From Actinophytocola xanthii (GTDB lineage: Bacteria > Actinomycetota > Actinomycetes > Mycobacteriales > Pseudonocardiaceae): a DNA stretch of 53,895 nt. The stretch spans positions 1 to 53,895 of the forward strand of contig NZ_MSIE01000036.1 of assembly GCF_001921205.1 (NCBI RefSeq). Reading direction: 5' to 3'. The position numbers and the translations under genes are program-made. The notes under the pieces were generated by a model, which was not told the DNA's origin, searched no databases, and was given only the letters and a program-made list of their open reading frames with translations. This document shows, one piece after another, positions 1 to 7,983 of the stretch; the stretch's first letter is position 1, and the number at the start of each line of letters is the position of its first letter.

Positions 1-1
1 T

Positions 2-847
2 GAGCCCGCGTCCGTGAGTGAGCCGGCTGCGGCTGTTGGTTCGGTTCGGGCCGGTACGTCGGCGGACGAGCCGGCGTCGGTGGCTGAGCCGGTCGCGAAC
101 ATCGGTTCGGCTCGGGATGGCGTCTCGGTGGGTGAGTCCACATCGCTCATCGAGCCGGTCGCGGCTGCCCGCCCGGTACCCGCTGATACGGCGTCGGCCA
201 CCGACCCCGTCGAGTCCGCTCAGCCTGAGGCACCGGCCGCCGTGGCGCCGGCCGAACCGGTTGTCGCGCCCAGCCCGGCTCCTCGGCCTTCGCCCATGCC
301 CCGGCCGGCGCCGGCCGCGGCCGACGTGCCGCGGCTCGACGCCGTGCCGCCCGTTCCGCCGCCGCCGTCCGAGCGGCCCGGGCCGACCGAGCTTCGTCGG
401 TCCTCCTCGAGGATCCGGCCGGTCGAGTCGATCAGGTCGGTCTTCGAGCAGGAGCGCGAGGTCGAGGACGCCGAGGAGCGGCCAGCCCAGCCCCCGTCCG
501 CGCTCAGCGTCGAGAACCCGACGAACACGGCACCCTCGCCGCGCCGCCGCCCGGGTCGTCCCCGGCTGGTGCCCGCGACCCCGCCGCCCCCGGCCGACCA
601 GCCGGAGGACACGGGTCGGGAGAGCCGGGACTCGCACGCCCAGCGGTTCGTCGACGAGATGCTCAACACCCAGGAGCGCAACCTCCTCCGCGAGCTGCAG
701 GACGAGCTGGCCCGCCGGGAGAAGCAGGAGAAGGCCGGGCCCTGGCGCTCGGGCCGGCACGGCAAGCCGGGCACGCCGTTCGACCAGTCGGGTCCGATGG
801 CGGTGAACGGCGTCCCGCCGCGCCGGGACTCCGCCGGGTCCGCCTGA
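2..847 (+). CDS. Pro/Ala-rich hypothetical protein, 5' end outside window
   Basis: The reading frame is open from the first bases of the window, so the true start is probably upstream; the first in-window start is GTG at 14. About the first 200 residues are low-complexity Ala/Pro/Val/Glu with repeated SVxEP-like segments, which suggests a disordered region. The last 70 residues are charged and helical (around QRFVDEMLNTQERNLLREL) and may form a short coiled coil. There is no signal peptide or membrane segment in the visible part. I do not recognise a family. The third codon position is GC-rich and the frame has no stop, which supports a real gene. Confidence 0.6.
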   Translation, partial: EPASVSEPAAAVGSVRAGTSADEPASVAEPVANIGSARDGVSVGESTSLIEPVAAARPVPADTASATDPVESAQPEAPAAVAPAEPVVAPSPAPRPSPMPRPAPAAADVPRLDAVPPVPPPPSERPGPTELRRSSSRIRPVESIRSVFEQEREVEDAEERPAQPPSALSVENPTNTAPSPRRRPGRPRLVPATPPPPADQPEDTGRESRDSHAQRFVDEMLNTQERNLLRELQDELARREKQEKAGPWRSGRHGKPGTPFDQSGPMAVNGVPPRRDSAGSA

Positions 848-861
848 CACCTCTCACGCGG

Positions 862-1764
862 TCACCGCTCGGCGATCCGGGCGGTGACCGCGTGCAGCAG
901 GCGCTGCAGGTGCAGCCCGCGCCGGATGTCGGTCGGGTGTTCGGTCCGGCCCGTGCGCACCATCCCGACGAACTCGTCGAGCAGCGCGGCGTACCGGGGC
1001 CCGGCGTCGCCGCCCGCGTCCAGGTGCAGGTAGCCCTGGGCGCCGAACACGGCGAAGTCCGTGATCTGCGGGTCCGCCGGTGTGTGCATGGTCATTGTCG
1101 CGGTGCTCGTCGCGCCGCTCTCGTGTCCGAGCAGGACGTGCCACACCTGCCCCTGCTCCGCGAAGTGCGCGTGCAGCACGTCGGTGATCGTGCCCAGCGC
1201 GGCGTCGAGCAGGTCGAACGTGTGCGGGCCGATGTCCGCCAGCGCCCCGCCGTCGTGCCGCCACGGCGACGCCTCGTACCCGGTCTCCAGCAGCGTCGCG
1301 GCGAGCCAGCGCGCGGAGCCGCCGTGCCAGCCGCCGGTCCGGTGCACCCGCGCCAGCCAGTCCGTCACGTCCGCGCCGTAGCGGAACGTCAGGACCATCA
1401 GCGTGGCCACCCGCGCCCGCTCGGCGGCCGCGACCAGCTGCTCGGCCTCCGCGACCGAGGAGGCGAGCGGCTTCTCCAGGATCACGTGCTTGCCGGCCTC
1501 GACGGCACGCAGCGCGAGCGGCGCCTGCACCGCGGGCGGCACCGCGAAGGTCACCGCGTCCACGGTCGCCAGCAGGTCGTCGAAGGAGGCTACGGGCGTC
1601 GCGCGGCCGCCGCTGGCGGCCGCGACGGACGCCGCGGCCTCGGGGCGGCGGGCCCAGACGGCGGCCAGTTCGGTGCCCGGATGTGCGGCGGTGCCCGGGC
1701 CGTGCACCCGGTGTGCCCACGGGCCGGCGCCGACCAGTCCCACCCGCAGCGGTGTGTCGTTCAT
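862..1764 (-). CDS. Gfo/Idh/MocA family NAD(P)-dependent oxidoreductase
   Basis: A 300-residue protein. The N-terminal Rossmann motif GLVGAGPWAHRVH lies at about residues 9-21. The family EKP signature (HVILEKPLASS) follows near residue 95, where the Lys is the usual catalytic residue. The C-terminal half has the alpha/beta substrate domain with DIGPHTFDLLDA. Substrate is probably a sugar or inositol-like polyol, but this cannot be told from sequence. The ATG at 1764 is chosen because homology starts there; the frame stays open much further upstream, but that is antisense to the Nudix gene. It is divergent from the Nudix gene, with starts 48 bp apart. Confidence 0.85.
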   Translation of the reverse strand: MNDTPLRVGLVGAGPWAHRVHGPGTAAHPGTELAAVWARRPEAAASVAAASGGRATPVASFDDLLATVDAVTFAVPPAVQAPLALRAVEAGKHVILEKPLASSVAEAEQLVAAAERARVATLMVLTFRYGADVTDWLARVHRTGGWHGGSARWLAATLLETGYEASPWRHDGGALADIGPHTFDLLDAALGTITDVLHAHFAEQGQVWHVLLGHESGATSTATMTMHTPADPQITDFAVFGAQGYLHLDAGGDAGPRYAALLDEFVGMVRTGRTEHPTDIRRGLHLQRLLHAVTARIAER

Positions 1765-1812
1765 GACCTCATCCTGCCCGGCCGACCCCGAGGGCTGCGT
1801 AGGCTCTGCCGT

Positions 1813-2670
1813 GTGCGCGAGTTGCCGAGGGAGCTGGTCCTGCCGGAGGGGTTCGTTCCTCCGGAGGTTCCGGACCCGCCCGTGACGCCCAAGGACGCCG
1901 CGACGGTCATGCTCGTCCGCGACACCGACTCCGGGCTCGAGGTCTTCCTCATGCGCCGGGTGCTCGGCATGGCGTTCGCCGGCGGCATGACCGTGTTCCC
2001 CGGCGGCGGGGTCGACCCGCGCGACGCGGACACCTCGCTCGCCTGGCACGGACCCCCGCCGGAGTGGTGGGCGTCCCGCTTCTCCTGCGATGTCGGGCTC
2101 GCACGGGCACTGGTGTGCGCGGCCGTGCGCGAGACGTTCGAGGAGTCCGGGGTGCTGCTCGCCGGGCCCTCGCAGGACACTGTCGTCTCCGACGCACGGC
2201 CCTACGCGCAGGCGCGTACCCGGCTGGTGGACCGCGAGCTCTCCCTGGCCGGCTTCCTCGCCGAGGCCGGACTCGTGTTGCGGGCCGACCTGCTGCGGCC
2301 GTGGGCGGACTGGGTGACGCCGGTGGAGGAGCGCCGGCGGTTCGACGCGCGGTTCTTCCTCGCCGCGTTGCCGACCGGCCAGCGGGCGGACGGCGCGACG
2401 ACCGAGGCGGCCGAGGCGCGCTGGCAGCGACCGGCCGAGGCCCTGGAGGAGTGGCGGGCCGGGCGGGTCGGCCTGCTCCCACCGACCTGGACGACGCTCA
2501 CCGAGCTGGCCGAGTGCGCCTCGGTGGCCGACGCCATGTCCCGCGAGCGCCGGATCGCGAAGCTGATGCCCCGCGTCGTGCGCGACGGGAACGTGCTGCG
2601 GATCGTCCTCCCCGGCGACCCGTCCTACGACGAGGCAGCGGCCCACCTCGACCCGGAGGAGCGGTCGTGA
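1813..2670 (+). CDS. Nudix hydrolase, NUDT19-like (split Nudix box)
   Basis: A 285-residue Nudix protein from GTG 1813. The Nudix box is split: FPGGGVDPRD (about residues 58-67) and AVRETFEESGVLL are separated by some 35 residues. This is the arrangement known for NUDT19/RP2-type enzymes, which hydrolyse CoA or CoA esters. The key Glu residues of REXXEEXG are present. The stop overlaps the GTG of the following metallo-hydrolase by 4 bp (GTGA), so the two are translationally coupled. Substrate is inferred from family only. An internal ATG at 1909 would delete the N-terminal strand and is less likely. Confidence 0.85.
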   Translation: MRELPRELVLPEGFVPPEVPDPPVTPKDAATVMLVRDTDSGLEVFLMRRVLGMAFAGGMTVFPGGGVDPRDADTSLAWHGPPPEWWASRFSCDVGLARALVCAAVRETFEESGVLLAGPSQDTVVSDARPYAQARTRLVDRELSLAGFLAEAGLVLRADLLRPWADWVTPVEERRRFDARFFLAALPTGQRADGATTEAAEARWQRPAEALEEWRAGRVGLLPPTWTTLTELAECASVADAMSRERRIAKLMPRVVRDGNVLRIVLPGDPSYDEAAAHLDPEERS

Positions 2671-3464
2671 CGGGGCATCCCGCCTACGGCGAGGTCCGGC
2701 AGGTCACCCCGGTGGCGTCGGTGCTCCTCGAGGACAACCCGGGCTCCATGACCCTCGACGGCACGAACACCTGGCTGCTGCGCGGTCCGACCGCGTCGGC
2801 GGCGGTCGTCGTCGACCCCGGGTACGAGGACCTCGACCACCTGCGCCGCATCGCCGACGCGGGCCCTGTCGAGCTGATCCTGATCACCCACCACCACCCC
2901 GACCACGCGCAGGGCGCGCCGTGGTTGGCCGAGCGCGTCGGCGCCCCGGTGCGCGCGTTCGACCCGAGTCTCTGCGTCGAGGCGCCACCGCTGACCGACG
3001 ACGAGCTGGTCGAGGCGGCGGGCCTGGCGCTGCGGGTCCTGCACACCCCCGGCCACACCGACGACTCGGTCTGCCTGGTGCTCGACCCGGACACCCCCGC
3101 CGTGCTCACCGGCGACTCGATCCTGGGCCGCGGCACGACGGTCATCTCCGCGCTCGGCCCGTACCTGGGCACGCTCCGCCGCCTGGCCGCCCTGCCACCG
3201 GGGACACCCGTGCTGCCCGGACACGGCCAGGAGCTGCCGGACGTGGCCGCGGTGGCGGGGGAGTACCTCGCCCACCGGGAGCAACGGCTGGACCAGGTGC
3301 GTGGCGCACTGGACCGGCTGGGCCCGAACGCCACCGCGCGGCAGGTGGTGGAGATCGTCTACGCGGACGTCGATCGTGCGCTGTGGGGGGCGGCGGAGTG
3401 GTCGGTCAACGCCCAGCTCGAGTACCTCCGCTCGGCCGACGGCTCAGGACGCGCCGGCTCGTAG
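2667..3464 (+). CDS. MBL-fold metallo-hydrolase (LACTB2/Rv3677c-like)
   Basis: A 265-residue metallo-beta-lactamase-fold protein. The metal-binding THHHPDHAQG motif lies near residues 74-83. Downstream are HTPGHTDDS, GDSILG and PGHGQE, which supply the remaining His/Asp ligands. The C-terminal winged-helix-like part matches LACTB2-type hydrolases, some of which are nucleases. The position next to crp and nth matches Rv3677c in mycobacteria. It starts on a GTG overlapping the Nudix stop. Its last 21 bp overlap the convergent tetR gene. Hydrolysis of a beta-lactam is not implied. Confidence 0.85.
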   Translation: MTGHPAYGEVRQVTPVASVLLEDNPGSMTLDGTNTWLLRGPTASAAVVVDPGYEDLDHLRRIADAGPVELILITHHHPDHAQGAPWLAERVGAPVRAFDPSLCVEAPPLTDDELVEAAGLALRVLHTPGHTDDSVCLVLDPDTPAVLTGDSILGRGTTVISALGPYLGTLRRLAALPPGTPVLPGHGQELPDVAAVAGEYLAHREQRLDQVRGALDRLGPNATARQVVEIVYADVDRALWGAAEWSVNAQLEYLRSADGSGRAGS

Positions 3465-4016
3465 CCCCGCGACGAGCACCCCGACCACCCTGCGGGCGTC
3501 GTAGCGGGGGTCGTTGTCGGCGCCGATGCAGAGGTTCCCGACACCCCGCATGACCTCGTAGGCCTCCAGGTCCGAGCGGACCTCCCCGGAGTCGGCCGCG
3601 GCCTCGAGCAGCCGCGCGGCCACCGGCAGGAGCCGGTCGAGGAAGTACGAGTGCAGGGCGTCGAACTGCGTGCTGTCCGAACGGAGCGCGGCGGCGAGCC
3701 CGTGCTTTGTCACCAGGAGGTCGACGAACAGGTCGATCCACCGCGTGAGCGCGCCGTAGGGCGTCGGCGCCTCGGCCAGGCACCTCGGCCCTGCCTCGAC
3801 GCACGCCTCGACCTGGTGCCGGTAGACGGCGACGACCAGGTCCGCTCGGGTGGGGAAGTGGCGGTAGACCGTGCCCACGCCGACACCGGCCCTGGCCGCG
3901 ATCTCCCGTACGGGCGCCTCGACGCCCGCCGCGACGAACGCCGCGGCCGCCGCGTCGAGCAGCGCCTTCTCGTTGCGCTGGGCGTCGGCCCGCCTGCGCG
4001 GGGCGTCCTCTGCCAT
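3444..4016 (-). CDS. TetR family transcriptional regulator
   Basis: A 190-residue regulator. The TetR helix-turn-helix is at about residues 15-60, with VREIAARAGVGVGTVYRHFPTRADLV very close to the family consensus. The C-terminal ligand domain is of the SBP/AcrR-like type with no predictable ligand. The ATG at 4016 begins MAEDAPRRRADAQRNEK, a normal N-terminus for the family. It is divergent from a luciferase-like oxidoreductase. Two inverted repeats of the form CGGAAC-N3-GTTCCG lie in the 105-bp gap, so it most likely represses itself and that neighbour. Confidence 0.9.
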   Translation of the reverse strand: MAEDAPRRRADAQRNEKALLDAAAAAFVAAGVEAPVREIAARAGVGVGTVYRHFPTRADLVVAVYRHQVEACVEAGPRCLAEAPTPYGALTRWIDLFVDLLVTKHGLAAALRSDSTQFDALHSYFLDRLLPVAARLLEAAADSGEVRSDLEAYEVMRGVGNLCIGADNDPRYDARRVVGVLVAGLRAGAS

Positions 4017-4043
4017 GCAGTCGCTCCTACTCGAGACCCAAAG

Positions 4044-4083
4044 CGGAACAATGTTCCGGTAGAGTTTGCGGAACGAGGTTCCG
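4044..4083. promoter_or_regulatory. Two tandem TetR-type operators
   Basis: CGGAACAATGTTCCG (4044-4058) has perfect 7-bp arms around one central base. CGGAACGAGGTTCCG (4069-4083) has perfect 6-bp arms around three bases. Their centres are 25 bp apart. They share CGGAACnnnGTTCCG and sit between the divergent tetR start (4016) and the LLM oxidoreductase start (4122). Assigning them to this TetR protein is inference from position and symmetry. Confidence 0.8.
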
Positions 4084-4121
4084 TATACGCATGATGCCAG
4101 GCTCGAAAGGACCGATCGCCG

Positions 4122-4979
4122 ATGCCACGTTTCGGGATCATGACCGCTCCCATGCAGGTCGACTACCAGGACATCCTCCGGGTCTGGCGCGAGGCCGACG
4201 CCATCCCGGAGATCGAGCACGCCTGGTTGTTCGACCACCTCCTGCCGATCGGCGGCGACCCCACCGGACCGGCCTACGAGGGCTGGACGCTGCTCTCGGC
4301 GCTCGCCGCCCAGACCCGACGGCTGCGCCTCGGCGTGCTGGTGACCAGCAACCGCTTCCGGCCGCCGGCCGTGCTCGCCAAGATCGCGGCCACTGTCGAC
4401 GTCGTGTCCGGCGGGCGGCTCGACTTCGGCATCGGCGTCGGCTCGCGCCCGAGCCACCCCCTGGCCCGTCGCGAGTACGACGCGCACGGCCTGCCCTTCC
4501 ACGACCCGGCCCACGCGGTGGGGAGCCTCGCCGAGGCGTGCACGGTGATCCGGCGGCTGTGGACCGAGGACGAACCGTTCGACTTCGACGGCAGCTACGT
4601 CCAGCTCACCGGAGCGTTCGGCAACCCCAAGCCCGTCCAGCGGCCGCACCCGCCGATCATGATCGGTGGGCGTTCGTCCCCGACGCTGTGCGTGGTCGCC
4701 GAGCACGCCGACCTGTGGAACATCCCCGGCGGTGGCGATATCGACGACCTCGTCCGCCGCAGCGCGCTGCTGGACCGCTACTGCGCCGAGATCGGTCGCG
4801 ACCCCGCCACGATCACTCGCTCGATCCACCTGCCGGTCGCCTACGACCAGCCCGGCACCACCCGGAAGGCGATCGGCGAGGCGGTCGACGCGGGCTTCGG
4901 ACACATCGTCCTCGGGCTGCCGGCGCCCTTCCCCGAGGGCGTCGCCCGGTGGGTCGCCGACGAGCTGGTCACCGCCTGA
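4122..4979 (+). CDS. LLM class (luciferase-like) F420-dependent oxidoreductase
   Basis: A 285-residue TIM-barrel protein of the bacterial luciferase-like monooxygenase family. The start is MPRFGIMTAPMQVDYQD. The family blocks LLSALAAQTRRLRLGVLVTS, RPPAVLAKIAATVDVVSGGRLDFGIGVGS and PHPPIMIGG occur in the expected order. In actinobacteria such proteins usually use F420, sometimes FMN; the cofactor here is inferred. An AAAGGA ribosome-binding site lies about 11 bp before the ATG. It is divergently paired with the TetR gene and the operators imply control by an unknown small molecule. Confidence 0.88.
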   Translation: MPRFGIMTAPMQVDYQDILRVWREADAIPEIEHAWLFDHLLPIGGDPTGPAYEGWTLLSALAAQTRRLRLGVLVTSNRFRPPAVLAKIAATVDVVSGGRLDFGIGVGSRPSHPLARREYDAHGLPFHDPAHAVGSLAEACTVIRRLWTEDEPFDFDGSYVQLTGAFGNPKPVQRPHPPIMIGGRSSPTLCVVAEHADLWNIPGGGDIDDLVRRSALLDRYCAEIGRDPATITRSIHLPVAYDQPGTTRKAIGEAVDAGFGHIVLGLPAPFPEGVARWVADELVTA

Positions 4980-5256
4980 GCCCTCGCGGTGGCCGGACCA
5001 GGTAGCGGCGGGTGCGGCGCGCAGGTGCCAGCGCCTCGCAGGCCGGCGACCCGACCGCCTCGTGCGGACGCGCAACTCGAGGCGAACTCGCGCTCACGTT
5101 TCACGCATTCTCACGAAGACAACGTGGTCCCCCAGTCCATACCGTGAACCCGACCGCGACGCACCGGTCGAGGACGGCTTCCGGCGAGGCGTGACAGTCG
5201 ATCAACCCCCAGTCGATCGGCTCGCGTCATCTGAGGGCAGCCGGAGGTCCGTTCTC
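4980..5256. other. Intergenic stretch without a recognisable gene
   Basis: I see no convincing reading frame. Candidate frames here are continuations of shadow frames from the LLM gene. A short direct repeat (CAGTCGATC, twice near 5199-5219) is the only visible feature before the terminator hairpin. Confidence 0.5.
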
Positions 5257-5296
5257 AGTCGAGCCGGCCGGTAGGCCTGTGCCGGCCGGCTCGACT
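5257..5296. terminator. Hairpin terminator at the 3' end of the dnaN-like gene
   Basis: A perfect 15-bp inverted repeat (arms 5257-5271 and 5282-5296, first arm AGTCGAGCCGGCCGG) with a 10-base loop. It lies immediately beyond the minus-strand stop at 5298. There is no U-tract, as is usual for actinobacterial terminators. It could also end rightward transcription from the LLM gene. Confidence 0.75.
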
Positions 5297-5297
5297 G

Positions 5298-6416
5298 TCA
5301 GTGTTTCGGCGGCAGCATAGGCATCACCACGTAACGGAGGTCGGTCTCGCCGGGCTCGGCGGCGCGGAAGGTCGTCGCCCGCATGCCGGGCTGGATCTCG
5401 AGCCGGACCCGGCCGCCCAGGAACGGGCGGAGGGCGTCGGTCAGGAAACGGGACTGGTAGGCCTGGGGAGTACGGCCACCGCTCACGTCCGCCTTGACCG
5501 ACTCCTCCGCCTCCCCGGCCCGCTGGTCGGCCCCGCGCAGGCGGATCTCGCCGTCGCCCACCTCGAGCAGCAGGACCCCGCGAGCGTCGGTGTAGAGGCC
5601 GACCCGCCGCACCGCGCCGGCCATTGCGTCGGCGTCCACCTCGACCCGGGTGTCCACGTCCGACAGGGCCACCTTCGACTCGTGCAGGAAGCTGCCGTCC
5701 AACACGGAGGTGGCCGCGTGGCTGGTGCCCCCGCCGCGCCGCCAGACCAGCGCGAACCGGTCGCGGTCGGCATGCAGCGCCACCGGGCCGGTCGGGTCGA
5801 CCTGTTTCGCGATCTCCGCGAGCAGTGCTGCCGGCACCAGCGCGTCGACCGGCAGCCCGGTCGGTTGCCAGGGCAGCCTGGCCACCGCCATCTGGTACCG
5901 GTCGGTCGCCACCAGCACCAGCCGGTCGCCCTCGGCCCGGATCCGAACCCCGGTGAACATCGGCAGCGCGTCGTCCCGGGAGGCCGCCGACGCGACGGTC
6001 GTGAGCGCCGTGGCGAACGCCGCGCCGTCCACGGTGCCGACCGCCGGGGGCGGCGGCGCGACACCGGGATGCGCGTCGACATCGAGCAGTGGCAGCGCGA
6101 ACCGCGCGCCCGGGGCCCGGATGGCGAGCTTCGACCCCTCCACCACCATCCGCACCTGCTCGAGCTCGAGTGCCCGCAGGGTGTCGGCCAGCGGCTTGGC
6201 CGGCACCAGCACGCGCCCCTCGGTGTGCACGACCGCCGCCCGCTCCACCCGTCCGGCCCGCTCCCGGTCGGTGGCGGCGAGCGTCACCCCGTCCCCGTCG
6301 GCGGTGAGCAGCACTCCGGACAGCACCGGGTCGATCAGCTTGCCCGGCACGAGCCGGACGAGCGCCGACGCGGCGGCGGCGAGGTCGGCCGTCGTGACGG
6401 TCAGGTCGAGGTCCAT
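5298..6416 (-). CDS. DNA polymerase III beta subunit (sliding clamp) paralogue
   Basis: A 372-residue protein with the three-domain beta-clamp layout (about 1-120, 121-245, 246-372). Landmarks include VPAKPLADTLRAL, MFTGVRIRAEGDRLVLVATDRYQMAVARL and the C-terminal LRYVVMPMLPPKH. The typical clamp ends with a VMPMRL-type tail; here the last residues are divergent, which may alter partner binding. The gene is not beside dnaA, recF or gyrB, so it is probably a second clamp rather than the housekeeping one. It lies 46 bp downstream of an MFS transporter gene on the same strand and may be co-transcribed with it. Confidence 0.88.
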   Translation of the reverse strand: MDLDLTVTTADLAAAASALVRLVPGKLIDPVLSGVLLTADGDGVTLAATDRERAGRVERAAVVHTEGRVLVPAKPLADTLRALELEQVRMVVEGSKLAIRAPGARFALPLLDVDAHPGVAPPPPAVGTVDGAAFATALTTVASAASRDDALPMFTGVRIRAEGDRLVLVATDRYQMAVARLPWQPTGLPVDALVPAALLAEIAKQVDPTGPVALHADRDRFALVWRRGGGTSHAATSVLDGSFLHESKVALSDVDTRVEVDADAMAGAVRRVGLYTDARGVLLLEVGDGEIRLRGADQRAGEAEESVKADVSGGRTPQAYQSRFLTDALRPFLGGRVRLEIQPGMRATTFRAAEPGETDLRYVVMPMLPPKH

Positions 6417-6462
6417 GGCGTCACGCTAGACCGGGGCACCGACAAAGACCGCCGAGGCCAGA

Positions 6463-7701
6463 TCAGCGGGCGGGAACCGGTAACCGAGCGGCCTCGTCGA
6501 CCGGCTGTTCGGCCACCGTGCCCCGGCGCAGCCACACCACGAACGCGATCAGCAGGCCCGCGCCGCTCCCGACGAGGAACGAGGCCGGGACCCCCACGTG
6601 GTCCACCAGGTAACCGCTGGTGGAGTGGCCGATGGCGAGTCCGAGCGTGACGGCGGTCACCACCCAGCCGAACGCCTCGGTCGCCGCTCCGCTCGGGGTC
6701 ACCAGCTCGATCGCGGTCGAGTGCATGGTGGACTGCGGCGTGATCCAGATACCGGCCACCAGCAGCGCGAGCGAGAGCCCGAGCAGGCTGGTGGGGATCG
6801 CCAGCGGCGCGACCAGCAACGCGAACATCGCGAGCAACGCGGGCAGCCGCAGGTGCATCGGCCGAGGCCACGGGCGGGTGGCGTAGAACAGGCCGAACGC
6901 GACCGAGGTCAGCGACCACAGCGCCAGCATCAGCCCGCCGAGCGGGGCGTGACCCGCATTGGTGGCGGCCGCGGGCACCGCGACCTCGACGAATCCGACC
7001 GTGACGCCGAAGCCCAGCGCGGCGAGCGCGACGGTGCGCATTCCGGGGTAGGCGAGTGCGCCGAGGAGTGCGTCGGTCGCCGCCCTGGTCGGCCCCACGG
7101 CGCGCACCGCTCGGGTGAGCGCGAAGCCGGTGCTGCCGAGCACCATGCACACCGCGGCGAGCACGACACCCGTGCCGGCCCACGGCGCGGCGACGAGGAC
7201 GCCGGCCAGCGCCGGCCCCAGGATGAAGAAGACCTCCAGGCTGATCGCCTCGTAGGCGTAGGCCGCATGCCGGATGGGGCCGGCCGGTACGAGGTGCACC
7301 CACAACGCCCGGGAGGCGGCGCCCACCATCGGTTCGGTCAGGCCCACCGCCGCGCCGAGCACGACGAGCACCACGGCCGGCTGCCGGTGCTCGACCGCGA
7401 GCACCGCGACCGTCACCGTGACCACGAACAACGCCACGGTGACCAGCAGCGGACGGGTGGGGCCCAGCCGGTCCATCACCCGGCCCTGGATCACCGCGCC
7501 CACCGCGACGCCGACGAGCGTGCCCGCGGACATCGCGCCGGCGACGGCGAACGAGCCGGTCTCCCGCTGGACGTAGAGCAGCAGGGAGAGACCGATCATC
7601 GCGATCGGCATCCTGGCCAGCAGTGACGCGATCACCGGCCAACCGGCGCCGGGCGCGGTCAGCGCGGCACGGTAGTCCGAGAGGCGCGCGGAGTGGGACA
7701 C
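6463..7701 (-). CDS. MFS transporter
   Basis: A 412-residue protein with about 12 hydrophobic segments and MFS features: LLARMPIAMIGLSLLLYVQ early, and a loop GRVMDRLGPTRPLL between helices 2 and 3 of the GxxxDRxGxR type. I chose GTG 7701 (MSHSARLSDYRAAL) because the longer frame upstream to 7917 encodes a non-membrane leader that contains the regulatory palindrome. Substrate unknown; relatives are drug or metabolite exporters. A perfect 16-bp palindrome 21 bp before the start suggests control by a dedicated repressor. Confidence 0.85.
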   Translation of the reverse strand: MSHSARLSDYRAALTAPGAGWPVIASLLARMPIAMIGLSLLLYVQRETGSFAVAGAMSAGTLVGVAVGAVIQGRVMDRLGPTRPLLVTVALFVVTVTVAVLAVEHRQPAVVLVVLGAAVGLTEPMVGAASRALWVHLVPAGPIRHAAYAYEAISLEVFFILGPALAGVLVAAPWAGTGVVLAAVCMVLGSTGFALTRAVRAVGPTRAATDALLGALAYPGMRTVALAALGFGVTVGFVEVAVPAAATNAGHAPLGGLMLALWSLTSVAFGLFYATRPWPRPMHLRLPALLAMFALLVAPLAIPTSLLGLSLALLVAGIWITPQSTMHSTAIELVTPSGAATEAFGWVVTAVTLGLAIGHSTSGYLVDHVGVPASFLVGSGAGLLIAFVVWLRRGTVAEQPVDEAARLPVPAR

Positions 7702-7739
7702 GCGTACCAGTATGCAGGCATTGGTACGCGCGTACCAGT
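7701..7739. promoter_or_regulatory. Palindromic operator at the MFS start
   Basis: TGGTACGCGCGTACCA (7722-7737) is a perfect palindrome. A third half-site, CGCGTACCAGT at 7701-7711, repeats the sequence at 7729-7739 exactly, 28 bp away, and forms an inverted repeat with 7722-7730. The cluster abuts the GTG start of the MFS gene. No regulator gene lies next to it. Confidence 0.65.
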
Positions 7740-7891
7740 TGTTTGAGAAATTGTCTCGTTTCGGTAACGTAACCGGGAAAATCGGGAAAGTCGCACAACG
7801 GATGGGTAATCCACGAGTCTTCCTAGCGACAAGACCAACCGCACTCCCTCCGGATGCATGGGTCGGGGCCTGACAACCGGAGGGTGGGGAA

Positions 7892-7966
7892 GCGTGAGCC
7901 GTCGGGGGATGGCTCACGCGCAGCGAAGAGCCGGTGCGCCGCGTCGGGGGCGGCGTCCGGCTCTTC
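7892..7966 (-). terminator. Two tandem hairpins downstream of crp
   Basis: First hairpin: GCGTGAGCC (7892-7900) and GGCTCACGC (7911-7919), 9 bp perfect. Second: GAAGAGCCGG (7925-7934) and CCGGCTCTTC (7957-7966), 10 bp perfect with a GC-rich interior. They follow the crp stop (7984, minus strand) and precede the MFS operator region, so they probably insulate crp from the MFS gene. Confidence 0.75.
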
Positions 7967-7983
7967 CTGTGTGCGGACGTGTC

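Noticed and set aside
862-2646. A 594-residue minus-strand reading frame covering the oxidoreductase and Nudix genes
   Set aside because: Only its last 300 residues (from 1764) are the oxidoreductase; the rest is antisense to the Nudix gene and has no family pattern.
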